Notes: generated from the sequence alone by a model not told the origin. DNA of 64,000 bases from UBA7702 sp040776805 (GCA_040776805.1 JAXGZS010000001.1:645775-709774); one strand, 5' to 3'; numbered from the stretch's first letter, positions 9,348 to 17,410 are shown. Numbers and translations: made by a program.

Positions 9348-10334
9348 ATGACAAAAGAAGTGATTTTAAGCGGTATGCGGCCCACTGGAAAGCTGCACCT
9401 CGGGCATTTGAGCGTCTTGGAAAACTGGGCCGCGCTGCAAGAGGGAAACGAAAATTATTATATGATCGCCGATTGGCATACCTTGACCACCGGTTTTTCC
9501 GATACGTTGCAAATCAGGGAAAATATCAGGGAAATGGCCTTAGACTTTCTGGCGGCGGGGATCGATCCCGACCACAGCGCGATTTTTGTGCAGAGCCACG
9601 TCAAAGAACATGCCGAGCTTGATTTGCTGCTTTCGATGATTACCCCCATAAGCTGGCTGGAACGGGTGCCAACCTTCAAGGATCAGATCGTTCAATTCGG
9701 CAAAGAAGGGAAGGATATCTCCACCCACGGCTTTTTGGGGTATCCCTTGCTGATGTCCGCGGATATCATGGTCTATCGCGGTACCGGGGTGCCCGTGGGC
9801 GAAGATCAGCTGCCCCACCTGGAATTTACCCGTGAACTGGTGCGGCGGTTCAATTACCTCTATGAAACGGAAGTTTTTCCCGAACCGAAAGCGCTTATGG
9901 CAAAAATCAAGCTGCTGCCGGGAACCGATAACCGCAAGATGAGCAAAAGCTACGGCAACGATATCCCCTTAGACGCCGATCCGAAACTCATCGGCCAGCG
10001 GGTTAGCCAGATGGTGACGGATCCCGCCCGGATCAAAAAGGACGATCTCGGTCATCCTGATGTTTGTACCGTCTACACCTACCATACGTTTTACAATAAG
10101 GCGGAAGCCGCCGATATCGAGGAACGCTGCAAAGCGGGGACCATTGGCTGTGTGGCCTGTAAAAAGCGGCTGGCAAACGTTCTCGAGGCCTTTATGTCGC
10201 CGATGCGGGAGCGACGAAACGCTTTGGCGGCGGATCCGGCCCGGCTTCAGGATATTCTGGCCGACGGTGAAGAACGCGCCCGTCAAACAGCGTCTAAAAC
10301 ATTGACCATGGTCAGGGAGGCTATGCGTATCTGA
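9348..10334 (+). CDS. trpS: Tryptophanyl-tRNA synthetase
   Basis: Class I aminoacyl-tRNA synthetase charging tRNA-Trp, 328 aa, the typical bacterial length. The HIGH-type signature is LHLGHL near residues 16-21 and the KMSKS loop is RKMSKSYGN near 199-207. There is no leader room for a T-box (15 bp to the upstream gene), so it is co-transcribed with the M50 peptidase gene. AAGGAG precedes ATG at 9348. Its stop overlaps the scpA start (TGATG). Confidence 0.97.
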   Translation: MTKEVILSGMRPTGKLHLGHLSVLENWAALQEGNENYYMIADWHTLTTGFSDTLQIRENIREMALDFLAAGIDPDHSAIFVQSHVKEHAELDLLLSMITPISWLERVPTFKDQIVQFGKEGKDISTHGFLGYPLLMSADIMVYRGTGVPVGEDQLPHLEFTRELVRRFNYLYETEVFPEPKALMAKIKLLPGTDNRKMSKSYGNDIPLDADPKLIGQRVSQMVTDPARIKKDDLGHPDVCTVYTYHTFYNKAEAADIEERCKAGTIGCVACKKRLANVLEAFMSPMRERRNALAADPARLQDILADGEERARQTASKTLTMVREAMRI

Positions 10335-11095
10335 TGTCCATCTCGATCCGCTTGGATAATTTTGAAGGCCCTTTTGATCTGCTGTGCCATCTTCTTGATG
10401 AAAACCAGGTGGATATTTACGATATTCCCATCGCCGAAATTACCAGACAATATCTCTCCTACCTCAACGCCATGAGCAGTCTTGATCTTGAGGTTGCCAG
10501 CGAATTTCTCGTTCTGGCGGCGACGCTCATCGCCATCAAGACCAAAATGCTGCTGCCCGCGGCCCATAAGGACGACGGCGCTTCGTTTCCCGAAGGGTAT
10601 TATGAGGAGGAGGATGACCCCAGAAACGATTTGGTGCGGCAGATTCTGGAATATAAGAAATATCGGGAATTGGCGGATTCCTTTTCCGCCCTGGCGGAGA
10701 AGCGCAACCGGCAGATCGTGCGTCCCGATGAAACGGAGATGTATATTTCTCTCTTTCATGAGCACGATATCTTTCACGGCTTTTCTTTGGATAATCTAAA
10801 CGCGGCCATGGAAACGATCCTGGAGCGCCTGGGGGAAAAGGAACTTTTTCACCGGGTAAAGCGGGAAAATATCACCGTAGATCAGCAGATTCACCTTATC
10901 GAGCTGCGTTTGAGAGAATTTCCCGCGGGGATTCGCTTCGCCGAGCTTTGCGACGCCTGCGACGGTAAAATCCGCGTGATCGTGCTCTTTTTGGCGTTGC
11001 TGGAAATGATTCGCCGCCGCAGCATCGTTATTTTACAAAAAGTCAATTACGGGGAGATCATGATCTTTCCCGCAGAAAGTGTGAGCAGGATTTAA
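10334..11095 (+). CDS. scpA: Segregation and condensation protein A (kleisin)
   Basis: Kleisin subunit of the SMC-ScpAB condensin-like complex that organises and segregates the chromosome. At 253 aa it has the family N-terminal start IRLDNFEGPFDLLCHLL, the helical SMC-neck binding part, an acidic linker near residues 75-95 (EEEDDP), and a C-terminal winged helix near 180-250 that contacts the SMC head. Start ATG overlaps the trpS stop and its own stop overlaps the scpB start (TAATG), so expression is tightly coupled. Confidence 0.96.
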   Translation: MSISIRLDNFEGPFDLLCHLLDENQVDIYDIPIAEITRQYLSYLNAMSSLDLEVASEFLVLAATLIAIKTKMLLPAAHKDDGASFPEGYYEEEDDPRNDLVRQILEYKKYRELADSFSALAEKRNRQIVRPDETEMYISLFHEHDIFHGFSLDNLNAAMETILERLGEKELFHRVKRENITVDQQIHLIELRLREFPAGIRFAELCDACDGKIRVIVLFLALLEMIRRRSIVILQKVNYGEIMIFPAESVSRI

Positions 11096-11637
11096 TGGAA
11101 CCTCTTTTCAGTACAGAAATCAGACAAGCCATCGAAGCGCTGCTGTTTTCCTCACCGGAACCGCTGAAACGGAAGGAAATCGCCGCCTGCGCCCAATGCA
11201 GCGAAGAGACGGCGAAAGAAATATTGGATGAGCTCATCGATTTTTATCAGGACCGTGGCTTTCATTTGCAGGAAGTCGCCGGCGGTTATCAATTCGTTAC
11301 CGAGGAAGCGGTCTACCCCTATTTGGAAAAACTATATCAACCGAAGGTGCACCGCCTGAGCAAAGCCGCCTTGGAGACGTTGGCGATCATCGCTTACTGT
11401 CAGCCGGTCACCCGCGGTGAAATCGAAAATATTCGCGGCGTCAATGCCGATTCCCTGGTGGCAAGTCTCTACGAAAAAGGCTTGCTGAAAGAAATGGGCA
11501 GAAAGGATACGCCGGGCAAACCCGTTTTGTATGGCACTTCTGAAAAGTTCTTGGCGCTTTTGGGGATCAACTCCCTTGAGGAGCTTCCCGCAGTGAACAG
11601 AAAGGATGCCGCTGAAAAAGAAGAGGGTATGATATGA
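11095..11637 (+). CDS. scpB: Segregation and condensation protein B
   Basis: 180-aa partner of ScpA. Two winged-helix domains are recognisable: residues 5-80 (IEALLFSSPEPL) and 85-165 with the strongly conserved LSKAALETLAIIAYCQPVTR stretch. ScpB dimers bind the central part of the ScpA kleisin on SMC. It is the downstream member of the scpAB pair, with TAATG coupling at the start and ATGA at the end. Confidence 0.96.
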   Translation: MEPLFSTEIRQAIEALLFSSPEPLKRKEIAACAQCSEETAKEILDELIDFYQDRGFHLQEVAGGYQFVTEEAVYPYLEKLYQPKVHRLSKAALETLAIIAYCQPVTRGEIENIRGVNADSLVASLYEKGLLKEMGRKDTPGKPVLYGTSEKFLALLGINSLEELPAVNRKDAAEKEEGMI

Positions 11638-12248
11638 CGCTCCTGATCGTCCTCCTGATCGTTCTCCTGTTTCTGCTGCTTTTGCTGTTTTATCCCCTTC
11701 GGATCACGTTACATATTTCCTACCTGGACGGGAAGGATACCGAAAGAGTCATTCTGCACCCGGTGCTGAACATCAAGAAGATCGGTATCACGGTGTACGA
11801 CAGCGAGCACCCCAAAACGAAAAAGGAGAAAAAGGGCGCAAAAGCCAAAACAAAAAAGAAGGAAGAAGCCAAAGTAAAGGCGAAAAAGCAATGGAAACCC
11901 TTAAACGAGCTGATTCCCAAAATCCTCGGGCTGATGAAACGTTTCAAAAAAGGTCTCAAACGCTTTAGAGTGCGCCTGCGCGTTGTTTACGGTTTTCCTG
12001 ATCCCGCTGTTACCGGCGAGGTCAGCGGAGCGATCTATGCTGCTTTGCCCCTGATTTTCGGCGATCTGCGCCATTGCCGCTGGCGCATCGGTCTTTATCC
12101 CGCCTGGTGTACACAATCCATGATGGCGGCGGTGGATGGCGATATCCGCGTCTGTGTTTTTGACCTGATTTTAGCTTTTGGCAGTATGCTGCCGAGCGTA
12201 TTAAAAATACTACCCAAAAAGAAGAAAAAAACGGAGGAAGAAAAATGA
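11634..12248 (+). CDS. DUF2953-family membrane protein
   Basis: A 204-aa protein with one strong N-terminal membrane span (residues 1-22, almost pure Leu/Ile/Val), a lysine-rich linker near residues 58-90, and a C-terminal DUF2953 region with the characteristic DPAVTGEVSGAIYAAL near 121-137. The family occurs next to ytfJ in spore formers, as here, where the two overlap by 4 bp. The function is unknown; a sporulation-associated membrane role is only suggested by the neighbour. Confidence 0.82.
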   Translation: MTLLIVLLIVLLFLLLLLFYPLRITLHISYLDGKDTERVILHPVLNIKKIGITVYDSEHPKTKKEKKGAKAKTKKKEEAKVKAKKQWKPLNELIPKILGLMKRFKKGLKRFRVRLRVVYGFPDPAVTGEVSGAIYAALPLIFGDLRHCRWRIGLYPAWCTQSMMAAVDGDIRVCVFDLILAFGSMLPSVLKILPKKKKKTEEEK

Positions 12249-12694
12249 GCGAACATCCGATTGAAGCATTGATGACCAGTGTATTGGAAAATCTAAAAAA
12301 AGTGGTGGACGCCAATACCGTGATCGGCGATCCCATGAATTTGCCCAACGGCACGTCTATCATCCCCGTAACAAAACTGGCCTGCGGTTTCGGTTGCGGC
12401 GGCGGTGAATACGGCAAGCCGGAAGCAAACGCGAAGATGCCCTTTGGCGGTGGTACCGGCGGCGGCATCAGCGTGCAACCCTTAGGCTTTATTGCCGTCA
12501 CCGCCGACGATGTGAAATTCATCCATATCGACGACGCCAGCATTGGCGGCAACATCGATTCCGTGGTGGAAAGCATTGTGAAACTCGTGAAAAACCTGGG
12601 CAAAAAGAAGGGGAGAGAAGAAGCTGCTGCGGAAGAAGGAATCGAAGAAGAAATTATTGTAGAATTCAGTGAGACGGAAGAATCACCGAAATAA
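12245..12694 (+). CDS. ytfJ: Sporulation protein YtfJ (GerW family)
   Basis: 149-aa cytoplasmic protein of the GerW/YtfJ family, which in Bacillus is needed for normal L-alanine spore germination. Conserved features: N-terminal HPIEALMTSVLENL, VIGDPM, a glycine-rich FGCGGGEYG stretch near 58-66, and GGGTGGGISVQPLGF near 76-91. The acidic tail (EEAAAEEGIEEE) is variable. It is the last gene of the trpS-scpAB-DUF2953 run and is followed by a strong terminator. This is the clearest sign in the window that the organism makes spores. Confidence 0.94.
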   Translation: MSEHPIEALMTSVLENLKKVVDANTVIGDPMNLPNGTSIIPVTKLACGFGCGGGEYGKPEANAKMPFGGGTGGGISVQPLGFIAVTADDVKFIHIDDASIGGNIDSVVESIVKLVKNLGKKKGREEAAAEEGIEEEIIVEFSETEESPK

Positions 12695-12712
12695 GGGATC
12701 ATAAAGAGTAGC

Positions 12713-12740
12713 ATCGCCCGGCCTAGGCCGGGCGATTTTT
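12713..12740 (+). terminator. Terminator of the trpS-ytfJ operon
   Basis: Palindrome ATCGCCCGGCC/GGCCGGGCGAT at 12713-12736 followed by five T. The remaining stretch 12741-12887 has no supportable gene; it holds only short open frames of under 30 codons with no ribosome site. Confidence 0.92.
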
Positions 12741-12887
12741 ATATGGGAGTTTTGGGACGAGATTCACAAAACGGGACAAAGCCGCATATCTTTTAAATTA
12801 AAGAAGATTCACCCTTTATGGTAACGGTGCCCCCCGGTTTGACCACCATTACGGTGGCCGGCACCATCTAATCGATATGACGGAATG

Positions 12888-12918
12888 AAAAAAGCACTTG
12901 CCGCACAAGTGCTTTTTT
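12888..12918. terminator. Bidirectional terminator at end of mttB-like gene
   Basis: AAAAAAGCACTTG, a five-base loop, and CAAGTGCTTTTTT form a 7-bp stem flanked by A6 and T6, so it works in both directions. It directly follows the minus-strand methyltransferase stop at 12926. Confidence 0.9.
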
Positions 12919-12925
12919 GTTGGTT

Positions 12926-14335
12926 TTAAAATTTACACATCGAAGGTAAATGAGGTTGCAGTAATTTGATTTGTCTTTCGTCGCGTTTGGGCTGTTCGTA
13001 AGCGGCGATCCTTGCTTTTATGTCTCTATCCACGGTATCGAGGAGTTCCGTTTTGTTTTCCGTGTTGGCCATGGCGATGCCCTGTTTGTTGAAAACATTG
13101 GTTAAATAATAATCCCGTCGGTACGTTTCCATAAAACCCACGCCTAAAAAACTGCCGGCGGTCAAGCCTGCGGCAAGATGTTCGGGTAAGTAGGGGTCGA
13201 TCGTCATATCCAAAGCCCGGAGCGCGCGATTGGTGTAACGCATGGTTTCTTCATCAAGAAGCGCTTTGCGAAAGCTGCCGCAGGCAAAGCCGGAGAGAAT
13301 GCCGGGGTAGCACCATACTTCGCTAACTTCTGTCAATTGGAAGGGGAGCATCATGGTGAGCAGGGCCTCGACACCGGCCTGATAATCAACGGAGGTGCCG
13401 TCGCCGTAGCTGCCGCAAATCACGCAGGGGATTTCCAGATACTTGGCAAGTTCGTAAAAAAGTACCTGTGTGATCATACATTCCGGTGTTCCGTATGTCG
13501 GTTGTAATGTTTTGATATCGCTCATGGAAGAAAATTCACATATGGAGACGCTGTGTCCCGGTGATTTTAATTGAACATAGGCCAATCCCGCCAAAGAAAG
13601 GGCGAAATCATGGATGACGAGTCCCATGATGCTTTCCGGGCCCGTCATAAAGGATAAGCTGCAAGGGAAAATGGAGATGGCCTGTCCTTCATCGATGGCG
13701 GCGTCGAGGTTGGCGAGGCCTTCCTGGTCGTATGCCATTGGCGGGTTGGGACAGATTCCCTGGGTCATTACGGGTTCATCCCAGATGTCATGAAATTCAC
13801 GTACCAGGCGAAACGCTTTTCGCGCGCTTTGATAGACATTGCCGTCTTTTGCGTTGCTGCCGGTGGCGCGCAACCCGATACTGAGGTACTTTTCGGAGTA
13901 TTTTAACGCCATTGCCATTTGGGCGACGAATTGATCCGGCGCGTCGTTGCCCACAGGGTCGGCGCAGCCGGGGTTCGCGCATTCATAGAGCTCGGAGGTT
14001 TCGTTGATTTGATAGAGTTTTATGGCGTCTTCCAGATTGCAGCGGCGAATTTTTCCCGTTTCATCATCGAGCAAAAAGGGAGCGTTGCTAAAAGGCGTCG
14101 CGGCAACCACCCGTTTTTTGGAGGATGGGGTGTAATCTTGTTTCGGCGTGGACGCAAGGATTCGCTCTATGAGCGGACGGGGAAAAAGAACCAGGTCTTC
14201 CTTGATCACAGCACCCTGTTGTTGGCATAATTCTCGGGCTTCCCGGCTTTCAAAACGGATACCGACCTTCTCCAAAACAGTCAGAACCTGCTCATAGATA
14301 TTCTCGATTTTTGTTTTATCTGCGAATTTGTTCAT
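12926..14335 (-). CDS. Trimethylamine methyltransferase (MttB) family protein, non-pyrrolysine type
   Basis: 469-aa member of the MttB superfamily (COG5598). Members transfer a methyl group from a quaternary or tertiary amine to a cognate corrinoid protein; non-pyrrolysine members characterised so far act on glycine betaine, proline betaine, carnitine and similar compounds. The frame is full length and ends at TAA, with no internal amber codon, so pyrrolysine is not used. Family-like features include RATGSNAKDGNVYQS, a glycine-rich SGFACGSF and SFLGVGF near the C-terminus. No corrinoid protein or reactivase gene lies nearby, so the substrate and methyl acceptor are unknown. It lies downstream of a TetR regulator in the same direction, with a 57-bp gap. 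Confidence 0.85.
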   Translation of the reverse strand: MNKFADKTKIENIYEQVLTVLEKVGIRFESREARELCQQQGAVIKEDLVLFPRPLIERILASTPKQDYTPSSKKRVVAATPFSNAPFLLDDETGKIRRCNLEDAIKLYQINETSELYECANPGCADPVGNDAPDQFVAQMAMALKYSEKYLSIGLRATGSNAKDGNVYQSARKAFRLVREFHDIWDEPVMTQGICPNPPMAYDQEGLANLDAAIDEGQAISIFPCSLSFMTGPESIMGLVIHDFALSLAGLAYVQLKSPGHSVSICEFSSMSDIKTLQPTYGTPECMITQVLFYELAKYLEIPCVICGSYGDGTSVDYQAGVEALLTMMLPFQLTEVSEVWCYPGILSGFACGSFRKALLDEETMRYTNRALRALDMTIDPYLPEHLAAGLTAGSFLGVGFMETYRRDYYLTNVFNKQGIAMANTENKTELLDTVDRDIKARIAAYEQPKRDERQIKLLQPHLPSMCKF

Positions 14336-14392
14336 CGTTTTAACCTCTCTGGTTTTTATTTCATTTGTGATACGAAAGAAGCGTGATGTTTT

Positions 14393-14986
14393 TCAGCTTG
14401 GCTGATTTTTTAGCGCGTCCCAGTAAAAGGCCCAAAGCAGCTTGACTTTTTCTTGGTATCTGGCTTCTTGAGAATAGTATATCTCATTGAATAAGGCGTC
14501 GATGATACCAAAAAAGGCCACCACTCCGATTTCGGGATCTTGGGATTTCAATTCACCCGTTCGGATGCCCCCTTCGATCACCGGCCGCAGTGTTTCATCC
14601 ACGAATTTATGTTGGTAGCCGACGAGATCCTCGTGAATCTTTTCACGGAGAAAGGCGGGAGGAAACAGGGTGCATCTTTTCCAAAAGAGCTCTTCCGCAT
14701 TGTTTTTATAATTACGTGCGGAAAAAAAATGATAAAGCTCGTAAAGCTGCCTTTTTGCGGAATCGACAGAGTTCACTTTTTTGTGGAGGAGATTGAGCTT
14801 CGTGAATCTCCGCTCTTTCACATCATCAAACAATTCAACGAACAGCTGTTCCTTGCTTTCGAAATGAAAATAGAGGGACGCTGCTTTCATGTTGACCGAT
14901 TTCGCGATATCCGCCAACCGGGCGCCTTCGTAGCCGTTTTGGGCAAAAAGAGCCAAAGCGGCGTTTTTAATGTTTTCTTTTGCCAT
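14393..14986 (-). CDS. TetR/AcrR-family transcriptional regulator
   Basis: 197-aa one-component regulator. The N-terminal helix-turn-helix occupies about residues 1-48 (ALFAQNGYEGARLADIAKSV, then KAASLYFHFESKEQLF), and the C-terminal all-helical ligand domain is poorly conserved, as usual. It is transcribed upstream of, and in the same direction as, the MttB-like methyltransferase gene, so that gene is its probable target. A consensus promoter and an 18-bp palindrome in front of it suggest autoregulation. The ligand may be the amine or betaine substrate; that is inference from position only. Confidence 0.9.
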   Translation of the reverse strand: MAKENIKNAALALFAQNGYEGARLADIAKSVNMKAASLYFHFESKEQLFVELFDDVKERRFTKLNLLHKKVNSVDSAKRQLYELYHFFSARNYKNNAEELFWKRCTLFPPAFLREKIHEDLVGYQHKFVDETLRPVIEGGIRTGELKSQDPEIGVVAFFGIIDALFNEIYYSQEARYQEKVKLLWAFYWDALKNQPS

Positions 14987-14995
14987 AAGCCACCT

Positions 14996-15043
14996 ACCTA
15001 ATATTAGTTAGGTTCATTATAGCAAAAAAATATTTTTTGTCAA
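14996..15043 (-). promoter_or_regulatory. Promoter and likely operator of the TetR-mttB pair
   Basis: Minus strand TTGACA (15043-15038), 16-bp A/T-only spacer ending GC, TATAAT (15021-15016): both hexamers are perfect. Immediately downstream the palindrome ACCTAA-N6-TTAGGT (14996-15013) covers the expected transcription start, an ideal site for TetR-type autorepression. Confidence 0.8.
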
Positions 15044-15071
15044 GAGGGATGAGGGAAATAGGGGTAAGTCA

Positions 15072-15712
15072 ATGAGCGCATACCAAACCATAGACGATAA
15101 AAAGGCTTTCATCGATGAAAAACGCCCGGAGCTGTTGAAGCAATTAAAGCAATACTATAAAATCGGTCTGACCTACTCCAGCAACGCCTTGGAAGGGAAC
15201 TCTTTGACCATAAGTGAAACCAAAGTGATTCTGGAGGATGGTTTTACCGTCGGAGGCAAGCCGTTGAGGGATACATCGGAAACTGTGGGGCCTGGAGAAA
15301 AGCCTATGATTACATGTTTTCTCTTATCCACAGTGGGGGTATTGATTTAGAAGCCATTAAAAAGATGCGTCGCCTTTTTTACCAAAATATCGACTCAGAT
15401 CATACTGGAACATGGCGTAATGAAAGTGTGATTGTTTCGGGCAGCGATGATGAGTTTCCCGAACCCCAAGAGATTGATAAGAAGATGCAGGAGCTTGAAA
15501 AGTGGATCACGGAAACCCGGAGCGGATTTCATCCCGTGGAATTTGCCGCCCTTCTTCATCTTAAAATTGTTATGATCCACCCTTTATAGATGGGAACGGC
15601 AGAACGGTGCGGCTCCTCATGAATCTTGCCTTGATTCAAAACGGCTACCAATTAGCAGTAATCTCCCCAATATGCCGCGCGGAGTATAACGGTTTTATTA
15701 ATATAAAAAGAA
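15072..15712 (+). pseudogene. Fic/DOC-family AMP-transferase gene, frameshifted and 3'-truncated
   Basis: Fic proteins transfer AMP or other phosphates to target hydroxyls. The N-terminal part has the class II autoinhibitory motif (SSNALEGN near residue 40). The frame is lost at an A run (15298-15301), resumes as YMFSLIHSGGIDLEAIKKM, and is lost again at a T run (15583-15585) exactly inside the catalytic HPFxDGNGR motif; IDGNGRTVRLLMN is readable in the next frame. Family similarity ends at ICRAEYNGFI, where a palindrome begins; the frame then stays open to 15978 with unrelated sequence. Two frameshifts plus a lost C-terminus mean it is almost certainly non-functional. Confidence 0.82.
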
Positions 15713-15779
15713 ACACCAGTGTAACGGTTGACCCTTCCAAATGGCAAAAAGCCATTTCAGGGATCGGAAACACTGGTGT
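15713..15779. repeat. 67-bp palindromic element at the broken end of the Fic gene
   Basis: Outer arms ACACCAGTGT (15713-15722) and ACACTGGTGT (15770-15779) are perfect complements. Between them is a second perfect hairpin, AAATGGC-AAAAA-GCCATTT (15739-15757), and part of the intervening sequence also pairs (CCCT/AGGG). It sits exactly where Fic similarity stops, so it may be a small mobile palindrome (REP/MITE-like) or recombination scar. Confidence 0.6.
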
Positions 15780-15905
15780 CACTAAAGACATTATATGCGG
15801 AGATTCCAAAGGCGTCAAGGGAAAGGACCGGCAGCGGCTGAAATATTTCATTTCAGAAAAATACGACAAAAAGAAAGCTCGCCGGTCTCTTCCATTCTTT
15901 TTACC

Positions 15906-15943
15906 GCTGAACGGATTCGAACCGTTAATCGGCGCATTACGAG
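15906..15943 (-). repeat. attL-like partial copy of the tRNA-Thr 3' half
   Basis: This 38-bp stretch matches 17462-17499 of the intact tRNA-Thr at 35 of 38 positions (21 and 12 identical bases around a diverged 5-base centre), in the same orientation. It spans the anticodon-loop to T-arm and acceptor region, the part usually used as attB by tyrosine recombinases, and lies on the 3' side of the tRNA, where the distal end of an integrated element belongs. Confidence 0.75.
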
Positions 15944-16095
15944 CCTTCGTTGGTTTTGAATCAGCTGTTTTCGGCTGAATCATCCCCGGATATGGATGTA
16001 AAAAAACCGGAGCAATCCGACATTTCTCTTTACCAAGGGTTATTTATGTGTTATTATGATGTCAAATAAATGATAATAACCGAGAAAGAAGAGCA

Positions 16096-16230
16096 ATGGA
16101 TTTTGTCAGTAATCGGACAAAAACCGGTTTGAATATCCGGGTATTGACCATCGTTGATGAAGTCACCGGAGAGTGTTTGGCGTTTGAGGCAGACATTTGC
16201 TTACGAGCAGAAGAGTCACCACTGTCCTAA
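16096..16230 (+). pseudogene. IS3-family transposase (orfB) fragment
   Basis: A 44-residue open stretch reads DFVSNRTKTGLNIRVLTIVD then EVTGECLAFEAD, the recognisable first part of the DDE integrase core of IS3-family OrfB (canonical DFVSDRT...LTIVDEYTRECLA). It includes the second catalytic-type D but nothing else of the transposase; there is no upstream orfA and no terminal repeat could be matched. It is debris inside the tRNA-Thr element. The rest of 15983-16340 holds no supportable gene. Confidence 0.75.
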
Positions 16231-16340
16231 ACAGGATTGCTCTTTTTGTGGTTTACCAAAAGTCAGCGCAAAAGGCCGGTTGTGGTACAACTTATGAGTT
16301 CGCTGAGTACCTTGATGTCTTGAAGAGGTGTTGGTCTCTG

Positions 16341-16375
16341 CCTTAGAATAGGATCGTTCTAAGGGGCTGTATAAT
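16341..16375 (+). promoter_or_regulatory. Putative promoter with palindrome in place of a -35
   Basis: TATAAT at 16370-16375 lies 26 bp before the PH-domain gene. No -35 hexamer is seen at 16-18 bp; instead the perfect 8-bp inverted repeat CCTTAGAA/TTCTAAGG (16341-16348 and 16357-16364) occupies that position. It could be a regulator site or a leftover terminator-like hairpin. Confidence 0.4.
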
Positions 16376-16400
16376 TAAATGCATTAAGGAGGAAATAACA

Positions 16401-16769
16401 ATGAGCGAGGTTAGCAATGTTACAATGTGGAATTTTATGAGTGAATGTCCTGTACCGCAAGACGCTACTGCTCTCTTGACTGAGGGGGAGTCCGCTGTTG
16501 CCGCGTATAAAACGATTCGCGATTCAGCGATTTTTACAAACAAGCGCCTTATCGTCAGGGATGCACAGGGGCTGACGGGGAAAAAGGTAGAAATCTACTC
16601 ATTGCCGTACTCTTCCATCAATATGTGGTCAACAGAAAATGCAGGCACGCTTGATCTTAGCGCGGAGGTTGAACTGTGGACGAAAGCAGGGCATATTAAA
16701 ATAAAACTTGGCAAAAAAGTTGATGTTCGTGTTTTTGACAAACTGATCGCGAATCTCATTTTGAAATAA
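16401..16769 (+). CDS. Bacterial PH-domain protein (bPH/YvbH-like)
   Basis: 122-aa soluble protein. Central residues 25-120 have the pattern of bacterial pleckstrin-homology proteins: LLTEGESAVAAYKTIRDSAI, FTNKRLIVRDAQG, then YSLPYSSINMWSTE, a beta-strand series ending in a helix (VFDKLIANLIL). Functions of these proteins are mostly unknown. ATG at 16401 follows AAGGAGG. The leader TGCATTAAGGAGGAA is repeated almost exactly before the next gene, so the two form a small unit. It lies inside the tRNA-Thr element remnant, so it is probably acquired cargo. Confidence 0.75.
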   Translation: MSEVSNVTMWNFMSECPVPQDATALLTEGESAVAAYKTIRDSAIFTNKRLIVRDAQGLTGKKVEIYSLPYSSINMWSTENAGTLDLSAEVELWTKAGHIKIKLGKKVDVRVFDKLIANLILK

Positions 16770-16805
16770 AATATTCCATCTATATGCATTAAGGAGGAAT
16801 TAACG

Positions 16806-17246
16806 ATGAAAAAGTTACTCGGTATTATTTCTGTTTTGGTACTTATGTTCGCCCTCGCTGCCTGTGAAGGATCAAAGGATGACCAGGGATTAACAGAAAC
16901 AACGGAAGACAATGCCACAACGGAAGCTAACGCGACTTACGAAAGCATCTTGGAGGAATACTCTCAGAAAATTATAGATGCTACACCGGGTCTTGTAGAA
17001 GAGTATAACGCAGAAGCTGCAGAAAAAGCAGGTGATATTAACGCTCTTGCCGAGCTTTCCAGCGCAAAAATAGAGAAACTTGCACAAATCAGCGTTGAAG
17101 GTACAGAAAAAATGGCTGCATTGATGCTGGAAAACGGGGATTCCGAAGATGTATACATGGAGTGGGCAGGAAAACTAAATGATGTGTATATGGAACAAGC
17201 AGAACAGATCACAGACGCATATATGAACTCCGCAACAGGTCAGTAA
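16806..17246 (+). CDS. Predicted lipoprotein, function unknown
   Basis: 146-aa secreted protein with a lipoprotein signal peptide: two Lys, a hydrophobic core, and lipobox LAAC with the modified cysteine at residue 20. After a Thr/Glu-rich, Ser-poor linker (residues 21-45) comes a helical region beginning YESILEEYSQKI that contains alternating Glu, Lys and Ala, suggesting a coiled or helical-bundle fold on the outer face of the membrane. I do not recognise a function. AAGGAGG precedes ATG at 16806. The stop is 2 bp before the integrase remnant, so the 3' side is a deletion junction. Confidence 0.7.
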   Translation: MKKLLGIISVLVLMFALAACEGSKDDQGLTETTEDNATTEANATYESILEEYSQKIIDATPGLVEEYNAEAAEKAGDINALAELSSAKIEKLAQISVEGTEKMAALMLENGDSEDVYMEWAGKLNDVYMEQAEQITDAYMNSATGQ

Positions 17247-17248
17247 CA

Positions 17249-17365
17249 GATCGTGATGCCAACGCATCGACGACAGCGAAAATATATGCCCATGCAATCA
17301 GATCGGCTGACGCCGCGGCGGATGAGTTAATCGGCGATATATTGACCCAAGTCCAATCTAAGTAA
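17249..17365 (+). pseudogene. C-terminal tail of a tyrosine-recombinase integrase
   Basis: Thirty-eight codons read DANASTTAKIYAHAI followed by RSADAAADELIGDIL and a stop. The STTxxIYxHA pattern with its tyrosine is the last catalytic segment of phage/ICE integrases (the nucleophile Tyr). All earlier catalytic residues (R, K, HxxR) are missing. It ends 89 bp from the tRNA-Thr 3' end, the normal position for an integrase of a tRNA-targeted element. The upstream part has been replaced by the lipoprotein gene. Confidence 0.75.
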
Positions 17366-17410
17366 GCACCAAGTAAACACCAGAACCAAAAAAGCGCCTA
17401 TTTCAAGGCA

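Noticed and set aside
12820..12890. Short open stretch (about 28 codons) containing HHYGGRHHLIDMTE before the bidirectional terminator
   Set aside because: No ribosome site, preceded directly by stop codons, and no recognised family; probably chance or an unrecognisable remnant.
12926..14335. Pyrrolysine (amber) readthrough in the MttB-like gene
   Set aside because: The frame is full length and ends in TAA, with no in-frame TAG.
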